Assembly: GCF_900107535.1 (NCBI RefSeq)
Contig: NZ_FNRA01000004.1
Span: forward strand, 1-64,000
Length of the DNA: 64,000 bases
Reading direction: 5' to 3'
Origin: Pedobacter hartonius
GTDB taxonomy: Bacteria; Bacteroidota; Bacteroidia; Sphingobacteriales; Sphingobacteriaceae
Position 1 is the stretch's first letter. Each line of letters begins with the position of its first letter. This document shows, piece by piece, positions 16,079 through 25,717 of the stretch. The notes under the pieces are model-generated. The model made no database searches. It was not told the origin of the DNA and was given only the letters and a program-made list of their open reading frames with translations. A program made the translations under genes and the position numbers.

Positions 16079-17737
16079 ATGAGAAAAGCATTTATTGCGA
16101 TTGCCGCGTTCCTGGTCGCGGCAACTTTGATGATAAGCATAGCATGGCCACCTTTTTACTGGGCATTTATCTTTATCGGCCCGGTTGTCTTATTGGGTAT
16201 ATATGACCTCTACCAGCCTAAACATAGTATTGTAAGAAACTATCCCGTAGTAGGCCGGTTACGGTATCTTGCCGAAGACCTGCGCCCTAAAGTGTACCAG
16301 TATTTCGTGGAGAGCGACACCAATGGGAAACCCTTTAACAGGTTAAACCGGTCGCTGATCTATCAGCGTGCAAAAAAAGAAAATGATACTATCCCTTTTG
16401 GTACACAGCTGGATGTCTATGAGAATGGTTATGAATGGCTAAGCCATAGTATCGCGGCTATCAGCCATCATGAACTGGATGAAGACCCGAGAGTGCTGGT
16501 AGGAGGGCCTGATTGTGCATTGCCTTATTCCGCCAGTATATTTAATATCTCTGCCATGAGTTTTGGTTCCTTAAGCCAGAATGCAATCCTTGCGTTAAAC
16601 GGAGGCGCCTTTATGGGAAACTTTGCGCACAATACAGGCGAGGGTGGGATCAGTGATTACCATGCCGGCCCCAAAGGTGATCTGATCTGGCAGATCGGGA
16701 CGGGTTATTTCGGTTGCCGCAACCATGACGGAACGTTCAATTACGACGCTTTTTCAGTGAGGGCAAAGGCAGAACAGGTGAAGATGATCGAAATCAAGCT
16801 CTCGCAGGGCGCCAAGCCCGGGCATGGGGGAATACTTCCGGCAAGAAAGGTGACGCCCGAAATTGCAAGGATCAGACTGGTGAAGGAAGGCTATGATGTG
16901 ATCTCTCCCCCTGCGCATTCTGCATTCTCTACGCCCCTGGAAATGATGGCTTTTGTGAAAAAATTAAGGGAGCTCTCCGGCGGAAAGCCTGTGGGTTTTA
17001 AGTTATGCATCGGGCGTAAAAGTGAATTCTTTGCTATTTGTAAGGCCATGACAGAATCAGGTACCTATGTGGACTTTATCACTGTAGATGGAGGTGAGGG
17101 TGGTACGGGTGCCTCTCCGCAGGAGTTTTCTAATGCTGTAGGGATGCCATTAAGAGAAGGACTGGCATTTGTCTATGATGTGCTCAGCGGGTTTGATCTC
17201 AAGAAACATATAAAGATCATTTCTTCCGGAAAGGTATCCTCAGGATTTGACCTGGTGAAAAATATAGCCCTTGGAGCCGATATGTGTAATTCTGCCAGGG
17301 GGATGATGTTTGCCCTCGGATGTATCCAGGCTTTAGAATGCAACAGCAACACCTGCCCTACGGGCGTAGCTACCCAGGACCCCAGTTTAATGAAAGGACT
17401 GGTTGTTGATGATAAAAAGGTACGTGTGTTCAACTATCACCGTTTAACGGTGGCCAGTGCAGTAGAGTTACTGGGTGCTGCAGGACTGCGGCACACCTAT
17501 CAGCTGACCCGCGCATATATTAACAGAAGGATCTCAACGAATGCAATTCAATCCTATATGGAGACCTTTCCCTATATCCCTGAAGGAAGTTTATTGAATA
17601 CGCCTTATCCTTTACGGTTTGAACTGGGGATGGCGCTGAGCACAGCGGCCAGTTTTGCACCAACAGACTACCAGGTAACTTCTATCGATTACGCGCATGC
17701 GAATTCATTTTCGGATACCTTACCGCAATCCAATTAA
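16079..17737 (+). CDS. FMN-binding glutamate synthase family protein
   Basis: This 552-residue protein resembles the central and FMN-binding part of glutamate synthase large subunit (GltB-like, archaeal type). It begins with two membrane helices (AFIAIAAFLVAATLMISIAW and WAFIFIGPVVLLGIYDLY). The body has the FMN barrel motifs GEGGISDYHAGPKGDL, KPGHGGILPARKVTPEIA, TVDGGEGGTGASPQEF and a Cys-containing CNSNTCPTGVATQ segment near the iron-sulfur site. Glutaminase and GXGXG domains are absent. The natural reaction of membrane-anchored versions is not established; a redox function is inferred. Confidence 0.85.
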   Translation: MRKAFIAIAAFLVAATLMISIAWPPFYWAFIFIGPVVLLGIYDLYQPKHSIVRNYPVVGRLRYLAEDLRPKVYQYFVESDTNGKPFNRLNRSLIYQRAKKENDTIPFGTQLDVYENGYEWLSHSIAAISHHELDEDPRVLVGGPDCALPYSASIFNISAMSFGSLSQNAILALNGGAFMGNFAHNTGEGGISDYHAGPKGDLIWQIGTGYFGCRNHDGTFNYDAFSVRAKAEQVKMIEIKLSQGAKPGHGGILPARKVTPEIARIRLVKEGYDVISPPAHSAFSTPLEMMAFVKKLRELSGGKPVGFKLCIGRKSEFFAICKAMTESGTYVDFITVDGGEGGTGASPQEFSNAVGMPLREGLAFVYDVLSGFDLKKHIKIISSGKVSSGFDLVKNIALGADMCNSARGMMFALGCIQALECNSNTCPTGVATQDPSLMKGLVVDDKKVRVFNYHRLTVASAVELLGAAGLRHTYQLTRAYINRRISTNAIQSYMETFPYIPEGSLLNTPYPLRFELGMALSTAASFAPTDYQVTSIDYAHANSFSDTLPQSN

Positions 17738-17786
17738 ACGTTCAGTTACTGGTTGACCGGTCAGCCGGAATAGGTAGTTATAAACA

Positions 17787-17812
17787 AAAAACTCCCTGTA
17801 AGGGAGTTTTTT
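17787..17812. terminator. Bidirectional terminator between converging genes
   Basis: Stem AAACTCCCT/AGGGAGTTT around 17790-17809, with A residues before and TTTTTTG after, so it can serve the FMN protein gene and asnS. Confidence 0.85.
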
Positions 17813-17838
17813 GTTCGATATTGTATGAGCGCAATTGA

Positions 17839-19287
17839 TTAAAACTCGGCGTTCTTCGGGTAACGCGGGAAAGCGATCACATCTCTGATGTTGGTCATGC
17901 CGGTAACAAATAATACCAGGCGCTCAAATCCCAATCCAAAGCCTGCATGCGGAGCTGATCCGAATTTCCGTGTATCCAGGTACCACCATAGTTCCTCCTG
18001 AGGAATATTGAGTTCTTCCATACGCTGGGTAAGTTTGTCCAGGCGTTCCTCTCTTTGTGATCCGCCGATCATTTCACCAATACCAGGGAACAAGATATCC
18101 ATTGCGGCTACGGTTTTCCTGCCTTCTGCATCAGGTTCATTCTGGCGCATGTAGAACGATTTAATATCCGCAGGATAATCTGTAAGGATCACCGGCTTTT
18201 TGAAATGCTTTTCTACCAGGAAGCGTTCATGTTCAGATTGCAGGTCGGCACCCCATTCATTGATCAGGTATTTGAATTGCTTTTTCTGATTTGGTTTTGA
18301 CGAACGTAAAATGTTGATCGCTTCCGTATAGGTAAGACGCTGGAAATCGTTATTTAAGCAGAAATTCAGTTTGTCCAGGAGTGAAAGTTCAGAACGCTCA
18401 TTTTGCGGTTTCGTTTTTTCATCTTCAAGCAGGCGGGTATTTAAAAACTCAATTTCTTCCTTACAGTTTTCCAGGGCATAGCTGATCACATACTTCATCA
18501 TATCCTCAGCAAGCTGCATGTTATCTTCCAGGTCGGCAAAAGCCACCTCAGGTTCAATCATCCAGAACTCGGCAAGGTGACGTGTAGTGTTCGAGTTTTC
18601 TGCACGGAATGTAGGGCCAAAGGTATAGATCTGGCCGAAAGCCATTGCTGCCAGTTCACCTTCCAGCTGACCGGATACAGTGAGGTTGGTGGCTCTTCCG
18701 AAGAAGTCTTCCGAAAAATCTACCTTACCATCTTCGGTTCTTGGTGTGTTATCGAAATCAAGCGTAGTTACTTTAAACATTTCTCCTGCGCCCTCAGCAT
18801 CAGAAGCAGTGATCACAGGGGTATGCATATACACGAACCCCCGTTCATTATAAAACTGATGTATGGCAAAAGCCAGGGCATGACGGACTTTAAAAACTGC
18901 ATTAAAAGTATTGGTACGGAAACGCAGGTGTGCAATTTCTCTTAAAAATTCCAGGCTGTGTTTTTTAGGCTGCAAAGGGAATTTCTCCGCATCACTATCG
19001 CCAAGGATCTCAATGGTATCTGCTTTCACCTCCACACTTTGTCCTTTACCAAGAGAAGGTATCAATGTACCTGTAACCGCAATAGCCGCACCGGTAGTAA
19101 TTCTTTTTAATAATTCTTCTGATGTATTTGTGAAATCAACAACGATCTGGATGTTACCCATACATGAGCCATCATTGATCGCAATAAACTGGTTGTTACG
19201 GAAGGTTCTTACCCATCCCATTACCGTTACTTCTCTGTTAAAATCTGCAGTGCCTAACAGGCTTTTTATTTTTTCTCTTTTAATCAT
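17839..19287 (-). CDS. asnS: Asparagine--tRNA ligase
   Basis: A 482-residue class II aminoacyl-tRNA synthetase that charges tRNA-Asn. An OB-fold anticodon-binding domain ([22 protein letters not shown]) comes first, followed by the catalytic core with motif 2 ([25 protein letters not shown]) and motif 3 ([27 protein letters not shown]). Length is normal. An exact -7 box (TATTTTTG on the minus strand, 19307-19314) precedes the gene. Confidence 0.96.
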   Translation of the reverse strand: MIKREKIKSLLGTADFNREVTVMGWVRTFRNNQFIAINDGSCMGNIQIVVDFTNTSEELLKRITTGAAIAVTGTLIPSLGKGQSVEVKADTIEILGDSDAEKFPLQPKKHSLEFLREIAHLRFRTNTFNAVFKVRHALAFAIHQFYNERGFVYMHTPVITASDAEGAGEMFKVTTLDFDNTPRTEDGKVDFSEDFFGRATNLTVSGQLEGELAAMAFGQIYTFGPTFRAENSNTTRHLAEFWMIEPEVAFADLEDNMQLAEDMMKYVISYALENCKEEIEFLNTRLLEDEKTKPQNERSELSLLDKLNFCLNNDFQRLTYTEAINILRSSKPNQKKQFKYLINEWGADLQSEHERFLVEKHFKKPVILTDYPADIKSFYMRQNEPDAEGRKTVAAMDILFPGIGEMIGGSQREERLDKLTQRMEELNIPQEELWWYLDTRKFGSAPHAGFGLGFERLVLFVTGMTNIRDVIAFPRYPKNAEF

Positions 19288-19306
19288 GATTTTCTTGTGG
19301 AGCGCT

Positions 19307-19314
19307 CAAAAATA
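19307..19314 (-). promoter_or_regulatory. -7 box (TATTTTTG) of asnS
   Basis: Exact TAnnTTTG match on the minus strand, 19 bases before the asnS ATG. The -33 region has no clear TTG. Confidence 0.45.
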
Positions 19315-19315
19315 A

Positions 19316-19680
19316 GGAATTCCATCTAGAAATAAGAGGAGAGGCAGGAGAAGTTTAATTGTGTTTATTTATTGACGTTTTTGTGAATTTATTACAATTA
19401 TTTATTTTTTGACATAATTTTCAGTGTTAAAATCATATTAAATTAATTTTTATCTATATTTTGTGTGATAGTTTTGGCTTTATATCTATTTTTACATTGT
19501 TTAAACCTTATTTTGTTGTTATAATTATATTTACTCCTATTTTATAGGCCTTTTTCACGTATTTAATGGTGTTTTTATGTTTATTAAGTGTTTTGAAATA
19601 AAAAAAACAAAATAAATGTTGCAATTGTGTTATAAGTTCGTATGTTTGTATTGCTCGTTTAATTTATATTTGGTTTAAAG
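19316..19680. other. Very AT-rich intergenic region
   Basis: About 365 bases dominated by A/T with long T- and A-runs. No ORF is supported. An exact -7 box TATATTTG lies at 19665-19672 on the plus strand, just before a terminator hairpin (19681-19711), which would give only a roughly 30-base transcript. Confidence 0.5.
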
Positions 19681-19711
19681 ATCCTCCGACCCACAAGTTG
19701 GAGGATTTTTT
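19681..19711 (+). terminator. Terminator-like hairpin without an obvious gene
   Basis: Arms ATCCTCC (19681-19687) and GGAGGAT (19700-19706) followed by TTTTT. No plus-strand gene lies upstream, so it may end a short untranslated transcript. Confidence 0.6.
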
Positions 19712-19741
19712 GTTTATAGGGCATTCCGGAATAAAGTGCAT

Positions 19742-19773
19742 AAAAAAATGCCAACTGAATTAACAATTGGCAT
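19742..19773 (-). terminator. Terminator of sucC
   Basis: Arms ATGCCAA (19748-19754) and TTGGCAT (19767-19773); on the minus strand it is followed by seven T residues. It lies 38 bases after the sucC stop. Confidence 0.75.
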
Positions 19774-19810
19774 GGGTATAATTATAAAAGGCTCAGCCTT
19801 TAATATAAAA

Positions 19811-21001
19811 TTAAGCCAGAACTTCAGTAACAAGTGCAGCTGCATCTTTCAACGCGATTGCAGAGAATACTTTCAATCCGGATTCATCGATTAATTTTTT
19901 GGCTTCTTCAGCGTTTGTACCTTGTAAACGGCAGATAATCGGAACAGGGATATCACCTATTTCATTATAAGCATCAATAACACCTTGTGCAACGCGGTCA
20001 CAACGGACAATACCACCAAATATATTGATCAGGATAGCTTTAACATTTGGATCTTTAAGGATGATGTTAAAACCGGCTTTCACAGTTTGTGCATTTGCAG
20101 TACCACCAACGTCAAGGAAGTTCGCAGGCTCACCACCAGCGATTTTAATGATGTCCATTGTAGCCATTGCCAAACCGGCACCGTTAACCATACAGCCAAC
20201 ATTTCCGTCCAGTTTTACATAGTTTAAGTTTGACTCACTTGCTTCAACATCAGTTGGATCCTCTTCCAGTTTATCACGCATTGCTGCATAATCAGGATGA
20301 CGGAACAAAGCATTTTCGTCCAGGTCTACCTTCGCATCAACAGCAATAATTTTATCGTCTGAAGTTTTTAAAACAGGGTTGATCTCAAACATCGCAGAGT
20401 CAGTGCTGTCATAAGCTTTGTATAAAGCAGTAACAAATTTCACCATTTCTTTGAATGCTCCGCCGCTTAAACCAAGATTAAAAGCAATTTTACGGGCCTG
20501 GAAACCTTGAAGGCCTACGGCAGGGTCAACTTCTTCTTTGAAAATTAAGTGAGGAGTATGTTCTGCAACTTCTTCAATATCCATACCGCCTTCGGTAGAA
20601 TACATGATGATGTTTCTGCCAACTGCACGGTTTAATAAAACGCTCACATAAAATTCTTTTGTTTCAGAAGCACCTGGATAGTAAACATCCTGAGCAACCA
20701 GAATCTTATTTACTTTTTTACCTTCAGCTCCGGTTTGAGGAGTAATCAGTTGCATACCTAAAATATCGGTAGCTCTTTGTTTAACCTCGTCCAGGTTTTT
20801 GGCTAATTTAACACCACCGCCTTTTCCTCTGCCGCCAGCATGGATTTGTGCTTTAATCACTACCCAGTCAGAGTTATAGTCTGCTTTCATCTTTTTAGCA
20901 GCTTCTACAGCTTGCTCAACAGTTTCGGCAACTATGCCCTCTTGTACGGCAACACCAAAACTTTTAAGTATTTCTTTACCTTGATATTCGTGTATATTCA
21001 T
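19811..21001 (-). CDS. sucC: Succinate--CoA ligase (ADP-forming) subunit beta
   Basis: A 396-residue ATP-grasp subunit that makes succinate plus ATP from succinyl-CoA in the TCA cycle. I set the start at MNIHEYQGKEIL (21001), which is the conserved N-terminus; the frame is open 7 codons further. The grasp-fold motifs GGRGKGGGVKLAKN and EINPVLKTSDDKIIAVDAKV and the C-terminal NIFGGIVRCDRVA segment are intact. sucD is not adjacent, so the alpha subunit is encoded elsewhere. Confidence 0.96.
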   Translation of the reverse strand: MNIHEYQGKEILKSFGVAVQEGIVAETVEQAVEAAKKMKADYNSDWVVIKAQIHAGGRGKGGGVKLAKNLDEVKQRATDILGMQLITPQTGAEGKKVNKILVAQDVYYPGASETKEFYVSVLLNRAVGRNIIMYSTEGGMDIEEVAEHTPHLIFKEEVDPAVGLQGFQARKIAFNLGLSGGAFKEMVKFVTALYKAYDSTDSAMFEINPVLKTSDDKIIAVDAKVDLDENALFRHPDYAAMRDKLEEDPTDVEASESNLNYVKLDGNVGCMVNGAGLAMATMDIIKIAGGEPANFLDVGGTANAQTVKAGFNIILKDPNVKAILINIFGGIVRCDRVAQGVIDAYNEIGDIPVPIICRLQGTNAEEAKKLIDESGLKVFSAIALKDAAALVTEVLA

Positions 21002-21019
21002 TAGCTGAAAAATTTGATC

Positions 21020-21027
21020 CAAATCTA
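21020..21027 (-). promoter_or_regulatory. -7 box (TAGATTTG) of sucC
   Basis: Exact TAnnTTTG match on the minus strand, 18 bases upstream of the sucC ATG, implying a very short leader. Confidence 0.5.
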
Positions 21028-21121
21028 CAATTTCAGATTGGTTTTAAAAACTTATTCTGGGTTTTATCCTGCGGTAAAAGGTGTAATATTAACGTTAACT
21101 GGATTTAATCTCAACTTTTTG

Positions 21122-21129
21122 TAAGTTTG
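21122..21129 (+). promoter_or_regulatory. -7 box (TAAGTTTG) directly before the LolD-like gene
   Basis: Exact TAnnTTTG match ending four bases before the ATG at 21134. This predicts an mRNA that begins at or near its start codon. Confidence 0.5.
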
Positions 21130-21133
21130 CTAC

Positions 21134-21784
21134 ATGCTAAAAGCTATAGGTATTAAAAAAGCTTACGGAAATCTGCCGATCCTTAAAGGTGTGGATTTTG
21201 AAGTCAGTAAGGGAGAGATCGTCAGTATCATCGGGGCATCGGGTGCCGGCAAAAGTACACTTTTACATATTTTGGGTACGCTGGACAAGCCTGACGCAGG
21301 TACTGTGGAACTGAACGGTACCAGGATCAACAAACTTTCAGGGGCACTGTTAAGCGTTTTCAGGAATGAAAATATAGGATTTGTGTTTCAGTTTCACCAC
21401 CTGCTGCCAGAATTCACAGCGCTTGAAAACATTTGTATTCCCGCCTTTATTGCAAAAAAAAGCAGGAAAACTACAGAATTGCGTGCGATGGAGCTCATGG
21501 ACCTGCTGGGTCTGAAGGAGCGCGCATCGCACAAGCCCAATGAACTTTCCGGGGGTGAGCAGCAGCGTATTGCTGTTGCGAGGGCACTGATCAATGATCC
21601 GTCGATCATACTGGCCGATGAACCCTCCGGTAACCTGGATTCAGCCAATGCACAGTCGCTTCACCAGTTTTTTATTACCCTTCGTGATAACTTTAAGCAA
21701 ACCTTTGTGATCGTTACCCATAATGAAGACCTTGCCCAGATCAGCGACAGGGTTGTTACCATGAAAGATGGTTTAATTGTATAA
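21134..21784 (+). CDS. ABC transporter ATP-binding protein, LolD-like
   Basis: This 216-residue ATPase has Walker [10 protein letters not shown] (about 36-44), signature LSGGEQQR, Walker [12 protein letters not shown] and the switch His in [10 protein letters not shown]. It best matches the LolD/MacB-type family that drives lipoprotein release or related mechanotransmission at the inner membrane. A permease partner (LolC/E or FtsX-like) is not next to it. It heads a run of three genes with 3-base and 1-base spacing, followed by two proteins of unclear role. Confidence 0.88.
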   Translation: MLKAIGIKKAYGNLPILKGVDFEVSKGEIVSIIGASGAGKSTLLHILGTLDKPDAGTVELNGTRINKLSGALLSVFRNENIGFVFQFHHLLPEFTALENICIPAFIAKKSRKTTELRAMELMDLLGLKERASHKPNELSGGEQQRIAVARALINDPSIILADEPSGNLDSANAQSLHQFFITLRDNFKQTFVIVTHNEDLAQISDRVVTMKDGLIV

Positions 21785-21787
21785 GAT

Positions 21788-22279
21788 TTGAAAACATTGA
21801 TTACCGGAGGGAAATCTTCCCAGGCACTAAAACTATTAAAGGCATTTACAGAAAACCAGGTTTTACTGGCAGATTATGGCGAAACTCCTTCTTTTTCGTC
21901 TGCACAATATCAATTTATAAGCCTTGGCGACAGAAATGAAGATACCACAGCTCATAATCTGCTGAGTGTATGTCTTGATCAGGAGGCAGACTGTCTGTTG
22001 CCGCTTTATATCTTTGAGCTCGAAGCCGTAGTAAAGTCACTGATCTTATTTGAGGAGTTTAACATCCATGTATTATTGCCGGACCTGGCTACCTTTCCAT
22101 TATACCCTTTAAGCGGAGCCTCCAATACGCAGAGCTGGGCCGTATACAACAGGGGAGAGCTGATCTACGCTTCAGCCCCGGAATTGCAGCCTGGAGGGAA
22201 CACAGTCGGACTGAATGGTGTCTTTTATATAGATCAAACCCCTGAGGGAATTAAGCGAACACTATTTACGGTTTCCTGA
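21788..22279 (+). CDS. Protein of unknown function (PreATP-grasp-like N-terminus)
   Basis: A 163-residue protein starting at a TTG three bases after the ATPase stop. The opening KTLITGGKSSQALKLLKAF with alternating beta-strands and the following VLLADYGETP resemble the Rossmann-like PreATP-grasp domain seen in carbamoyl-phosphate synthase-type proteins, but there is no ATP-grasp domain after it. No catalytic motif is visible. It overlaps the next gene by one base. Its conserved placement with a LolD-like ATPase and a HAD-like protein is the only functional hint. Confidence 0.6.
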   Translation: MKTLITGGKSSQALKLLKAFTENQVLLADYGETPSFSSAQYQFISLGDRNEDTTAHNLLSVCLDQEADCLLPLYIFELEAVVKSLILFEEFNIHVLLPDLATFPLYPLSGASNTQSWAVYNRGELIYASAPELQPGGNTVGLNGVFYIDQTPEGIKRTLFTVS

Positions 22280-22890
22280 TGAGTTACAAGGATTATATCA
22301 GGGACAACCGGGCCTTTGTATTTGAGCTGGACAATGTGCTCTACCCGGAAAAAGACTACTGGCTGCAGGTATATTATCTGTTTGCCCAGTTCATTGAATA
22401 TGCTGAGCAAATTGAAGGTGCCGGTATCATCCGTTTTATGGAAGAGACCTACCGCAATGACGGTCATTCCGGGATCTTTCAGAAGACGGCAATACAGTTT
22501 GATCTGCCTGAAAAATATCAGGTTAACTTTGATTTGCTGCAGCAAAATGCCAGGCTGCCTTTGAAATTACTGCTGTTTGCGCCTGTCCTTAGTTTTCTAA
22601 GGGAAGTTAGGGCTGCAGGCAAACCTGTCTTTTTATTGGTTGACGGAGATCCTGCAATACAGCTGAACAAGATCAGGCAAATGGAGTGGAATGGCCTTGA
22701 ACAATATATGAAGGTGTATTTTCTGGCCGAAATGGCCAATGGATATATAGATGGTATTGAAAGGATTACGGCTGAAAGTAGTGTTAAAAGTGAAGAAATT
22801 CTCGTTATCGGGGCAGAAAAAGATGGCACGAATTTAGCATATTTTAACACGTTAAGGTTTCTGACGGTCGACAAACTTTCCGTAACTTAA
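22279..22890 (+). CDS. HAD-superfamily-like protein with altered catalytic motifs
   Basis: A 203-residue protein with the overall HAD layout: N-terminal motif I region (AFVFELDNVLYPEKDYW), helical cap, motif II region (PVFLLVDGDPAIQ) and C-terminal motif IV region (ILVIGAEKDGTN). In active HAD phosphatases motif I is DxD; here it is E16-L-D18, so the nucleophilic Asp is replaced by Glu. Motif II lacks the usual Thr/Ser, and motif IV reads GAEKD rather than GD. It is therefore probably not a normal phosphatase. It overlaps the stop of the preceding gene by one base, in an apparent operon. Confidence 0.75.
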   Translation: MSYKDYIRDNRAFVFELDNVLYPEKDYWLQVYYLFAQFIEYAEQIEGAGIIRFMEETYRNDGHSGIFQKTAIQFDLPEKYQVNFDLLQQNARLPLKLLLFAPVLSFLREVRAAGKPVFLLVDGDPAIQLNKIRQMEWNGLEQYMKVYFLAEMANGYIDGIERITAESSVKSEEILVIGAEKDGTNLAYFNTLRFLTVDKLSVT

Positions 22891-22924
22891 TTGCGTAATT
22901 ACCAGTAGTCTATATTCCATTCCT

Positions 22925-24559
22925 ATGAATACTATTTTTACTAAATATCGGTTCGGCATACTCTCTATATTTATCCTTTGTATTGGCGGTCTGACTGCCT
23001 GTAAAAAGAATAAATCGGAGGAGGCTACTACAACCACTACTGCGGGAGTACCTTCAACGGGCTCGCGCAGGGAGCTTACGTTAGATTCGCTATTTCTTTA
23101 TGCCAAGCAGATCTATTTCTGGAATGATGCCCTTCCTGAATACAGTACGTTTAATCCAAGACAATATTCATCAAAATCTGTTGATCTCGATAATTATGAT
23201 GATGAATTGTATGCGATCACCCAGCTGAAACTAAATCCTGCAACAGGCAAGGCCTATGAATATTATGGTGACGGTTTCCCGAAATACTCCTACATTGAGG
23301 ATATCACTACAGCGAATCCGGCAGTAACTTCCAGTGTAGACGGCAGGGCCAATGTAGATACCGAAGGTAACGGATATGATATCGGAATCAGGCCAGTTTA
23401 TTACCTGGTTCGTAACTCTGATACTTATTATCTTTTTATAACTGCTGTTTATCCGGGATCACCGGCCGCCGCCGCAGGTGTGCAAAGAGGATGGGTAATC
23501 ACCAAGGTAAACGGTACAGCAATTGGTACAAACTATTCTACCGAACGTTCATCTGTCAGTGCTGCACTGGATGGGGCTTCTGTGAAAATTGAGGGATATA
23601 ACTATGTAGACAAGGTTCCTTTTAATCTCACTTTAAACAGGGCCTCTTACAAAAGTAGTCCCGTGTATGCTTCAAAAGTAATCGTAAGGCCTGGTAAGAA
23701 AATCGGCTATCTGGCCTTTGCACGGTTTTCGGCCTTAACAAACCAGGATGCGCCAAGTGATACAAATCTGGATCCTGTATTTTCTAATTTCAGTACACAG
23801 GGAATTACAGACCTGGTAGTTGATCTCCGGTATAATGGAGGCGGATATATTCAAACAGCCGAATATCTTGCAAACCTGATTGCACCTTCAGGCACGACAG
23901 GTAAGAAAATGTACACTGAGATTTATAATACTGCGATGCAGGCTAATCCTAAAACAACGATCATGGTCAATCAACCGCTGTTAACTTCAGCTGGTAAGGT
24001 TCAGTTCCAGGATGGTAAAAGGCTTACCTATGCTGATATCGATTATTCCCAGGCTGGTAACACCACTAACTTCACAAAACAAGGAACACTGAATTCAGTT
24101 ACCAATGTGGTATTTATCGTAAGCGGCAGTACCGCATCTGCGAGCGAGCTGCTGATCAACTCTCTTAAGCCCTATATGACTGTGCAGCTTGTAGGAGGGA
24201 CTACTTATGGCAAGCCTGTAGGTTTCTTCCCCATTACACTGGAGCACAGGTATGACGTCTACATGTCGCTTTTTGAAACACGGAATGCAAATAACGAAGG
24301 AGGATATTACGCAGGGATGGTTCCGGGCACGGTTGTGGATGACAATTCGCAATATCCTTTCGGCGATGAAAGAGAACAGAATCTTTCTGCAGCTTTAAAC
24401 TTAATTGCTCCGGGATCTGTTTCCAGTCAGAGTGCTGCCAGCAGCGTCAAGGACCGGAGTTCACAGGTATCTTCATTCAGTTATTCTGGTGTTAAGCCGG
24501 CCAACCCGCACAGCGAATTTGTTGGTATGATTGAGAAGAAACATAATTTGAAGAAATAA
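22925..24559 (+). CDS. S41-family peptidase with PDZ domain, lipoprotein
   Basis: This 544-residue protein starts with a lipoprotein signal (membrane stretch, then LTAC with the lipidated Cys at 26). After an N-terminal region is a PDZ domain (about 155-235, YPGSPAAAAGVQRGWVITKVNG), then the C-terminal processing-peptidase fold. The catalytic serine is in GSTASASELL, and GYLAFARF plus DLRYNGGG mark the core. S41 proteases cleave C-terminal peptides; these exported Bacteroidota forms usually have unknown substrates. Located 34 bases after the HAD-like gene. Confidence 0.9.
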   Translation: MNTIFTKYRFGILSIFILCIGGLTACKKNKSEEATTTTTAGVPSTGSRRELTLDSLFLYAKQIYFWNDALPEYSTFNPRQYSSKSVDLDNYDDELYAITQLKLNPATGKAYEYYGDGFPKYSYIEDITTANPAVTSSVDGRANVDTEGNGYDIGIRPVYYLVRNSDTYYLFITAVYPGSPAAAAGVQRGWVITKVNGTAIGTNYSTERSSVSAALDGASVKIEGYNYVDKVPFNLTLNRASYKSSPVYASKVIVRPGKKIGYLAFARFSALTNQDAPSDTNLDPVFSNFSTQGITDLVVDLRYNGGGYIQTAEYLANLIAPSGTTGKKMYTEIYNTAMQANPKTTIMVNQPLLTSAGKVQFQDGKRLTYADIDYSQAGNTTNFTKQGTLNSVTNVVFIVSGSTASASELLINSLKPYMTVQLVGGTTYGKPVGFFPITLEHRYDVYMSLFETRNANNEGGYYAGMVPGTVVDDNSQYPFGDEREQNLSAALNLIAPGSVSSQSAASSVKDRSSQVSSFSYSGVKPANPHSEFVGMIEKKHNLKK

Positions 24560-24647
24560 ACAAATCACATCAGGCCGACCGCATAGTTCTATCAGGAACA
24601 GGGGATTCTCCGGGTAGGTATTCAGGTCAGGACGCTATGAAAACCCC

Positions 24648-24705
24648 ATAACTGCGGCGCGACTGCGCTGTTTAAAGCAAAAAAGCGCAGTCGCACCGCA
24701 GTTAT
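24648..24705. terminator. Long near-perfect hairpin between converging genes
   Basis: Arms 24648-24669 and 24684-24705 are complementary except for one C/A mismatch, with a 14-base loop. GC-rich stem, no strong T-run on either side. It probably acts as a bidirectional transcription barrier, or is a dispersed palindromic repeat. Confidence 0.6.
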
Positions 24706-24775
24706 AGCTTATTTAAAGCGTTTTAAGCGCAATCAATGACTGAACAAGGGAAGAAGAAGGCTGAACAGTGCCGGT

Positions 24776-25717
24776 TTACCTTCTTTTAGACTGGAGCTTT
24801 TCTCTGAAGACCTTTTCTACGGTACGGTCTTTATCAAAATTATCGATAATTTCCAGGATGCCGTTAGCAGCATTGATAAAAAATTCCTGGTTGATATTCT
24901 CAAAAGTATCAGTTGACTTGTGGTAGTCTTTGTGATCTTCTACACCAAAGTAAACAAAAGGAATATTCTTGTTATTAAAGGCCGCCTGGTCACTTTGTTC
25001 TGTCCAGTCGTCAATCCCTAACTTTGGGTTGTCATGTCCGAAAAGGATCTTCAGATCAGGGATGGTAGTGACAATGTAATTCTTTAACTGATAGTTTTTA
25101 TAGGTGCCAGAAGCATATAGTTCTCCTTTATCATTGTGACTGATCATGTCAAGGTTAATATTAAGCCTGATTCTTTTCAGATCAATAGGCAGATGGCTGA
25201 CAAAATATTCCGAGCCCTTTCTGCCAAACTCTTCTGCGTCAAAAGCAGCAAAAATCAGCGTATAGTTTGGTTTGCTTTTTGCGTAATGCGCGGCTATTTT
25301 CAACATTCCGGCTACGCCGGATGCATTGTCATCAGCTCCGTTGAAGATCTTGCCATTGATGATCCCAAGATGGTCGTAATGGGCTGATATCACAATTACT
25401 TTACTGCTGCTTCCTGGAATATATCCGATCATATTTCGTCCCAGTATTTTAGGGTCGTCAATTCCTGAGAAAGTGAAAGACTGCTGATAGCTATTCAATA
25501 AAGGAAAAGATTTTAAACCAATTTCTTTGAAACGTTTGCTAATATAATTTCTGGCCATTTCTGCCCCTTTTGTTCCTGTTTTCCTACCCTCATAGGCATC
25601 TGAGGAAAGCGTTTGAACATCTTTTAATAACTGATCTGAATGTGCCGGAAGATTAGATGTTTTTACCGCATTGCAACCCGCTGCCAGTAGCAGGGGTAGG
25701 AGTAAATATAATTTCAT
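24776..25717 (-). CDS. M28-family metallopeptidase, lipoprotein
   Basis: A 313-residue zinc aminopeptidase-like protein. It has a lipoprotein signal peptide ending LLAAGC. Metal ligands appear as HYDHLG (about 117-122), NGADDNASGVAGML with the bridging Asp, the general-base Glu in FAAFDAEEFGRKGSEYF, and a C-terminal His in FGVEDHKDYHKSTD. It would act at the periplasmic or outer-membrane face. Converges with the S41 peptidase gene. Confidence 0.92.
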   Translation of the reverse strand: MKLYLLLPLLLAAGCNAVKTSNLPAHSDQLLKDVQTLSSDAYEGRKTGTKGAEMARNYISKRFKEIGLKSFPLLNSYQQSFTFSGIDDPKILGRNMIGYIPGSSSKVIVISAHYDHLGIINGKIFNGADDNASGVAGMLKIAAHYAKSKPNYTLIFAAFDAEEFGRKGSEYFVSHLPIDLKRIRLNINLDMISHNDKGELYASGTYKNYQLKNYIVTTIPDLKILFGHDNPKLGIDDWTEQSDQAAFNNKNIPFVYFGVEDHKDYHKSTDTFENINQEFFINAANGILEIIDNFDKDRTVEKVFREKLQSKRR

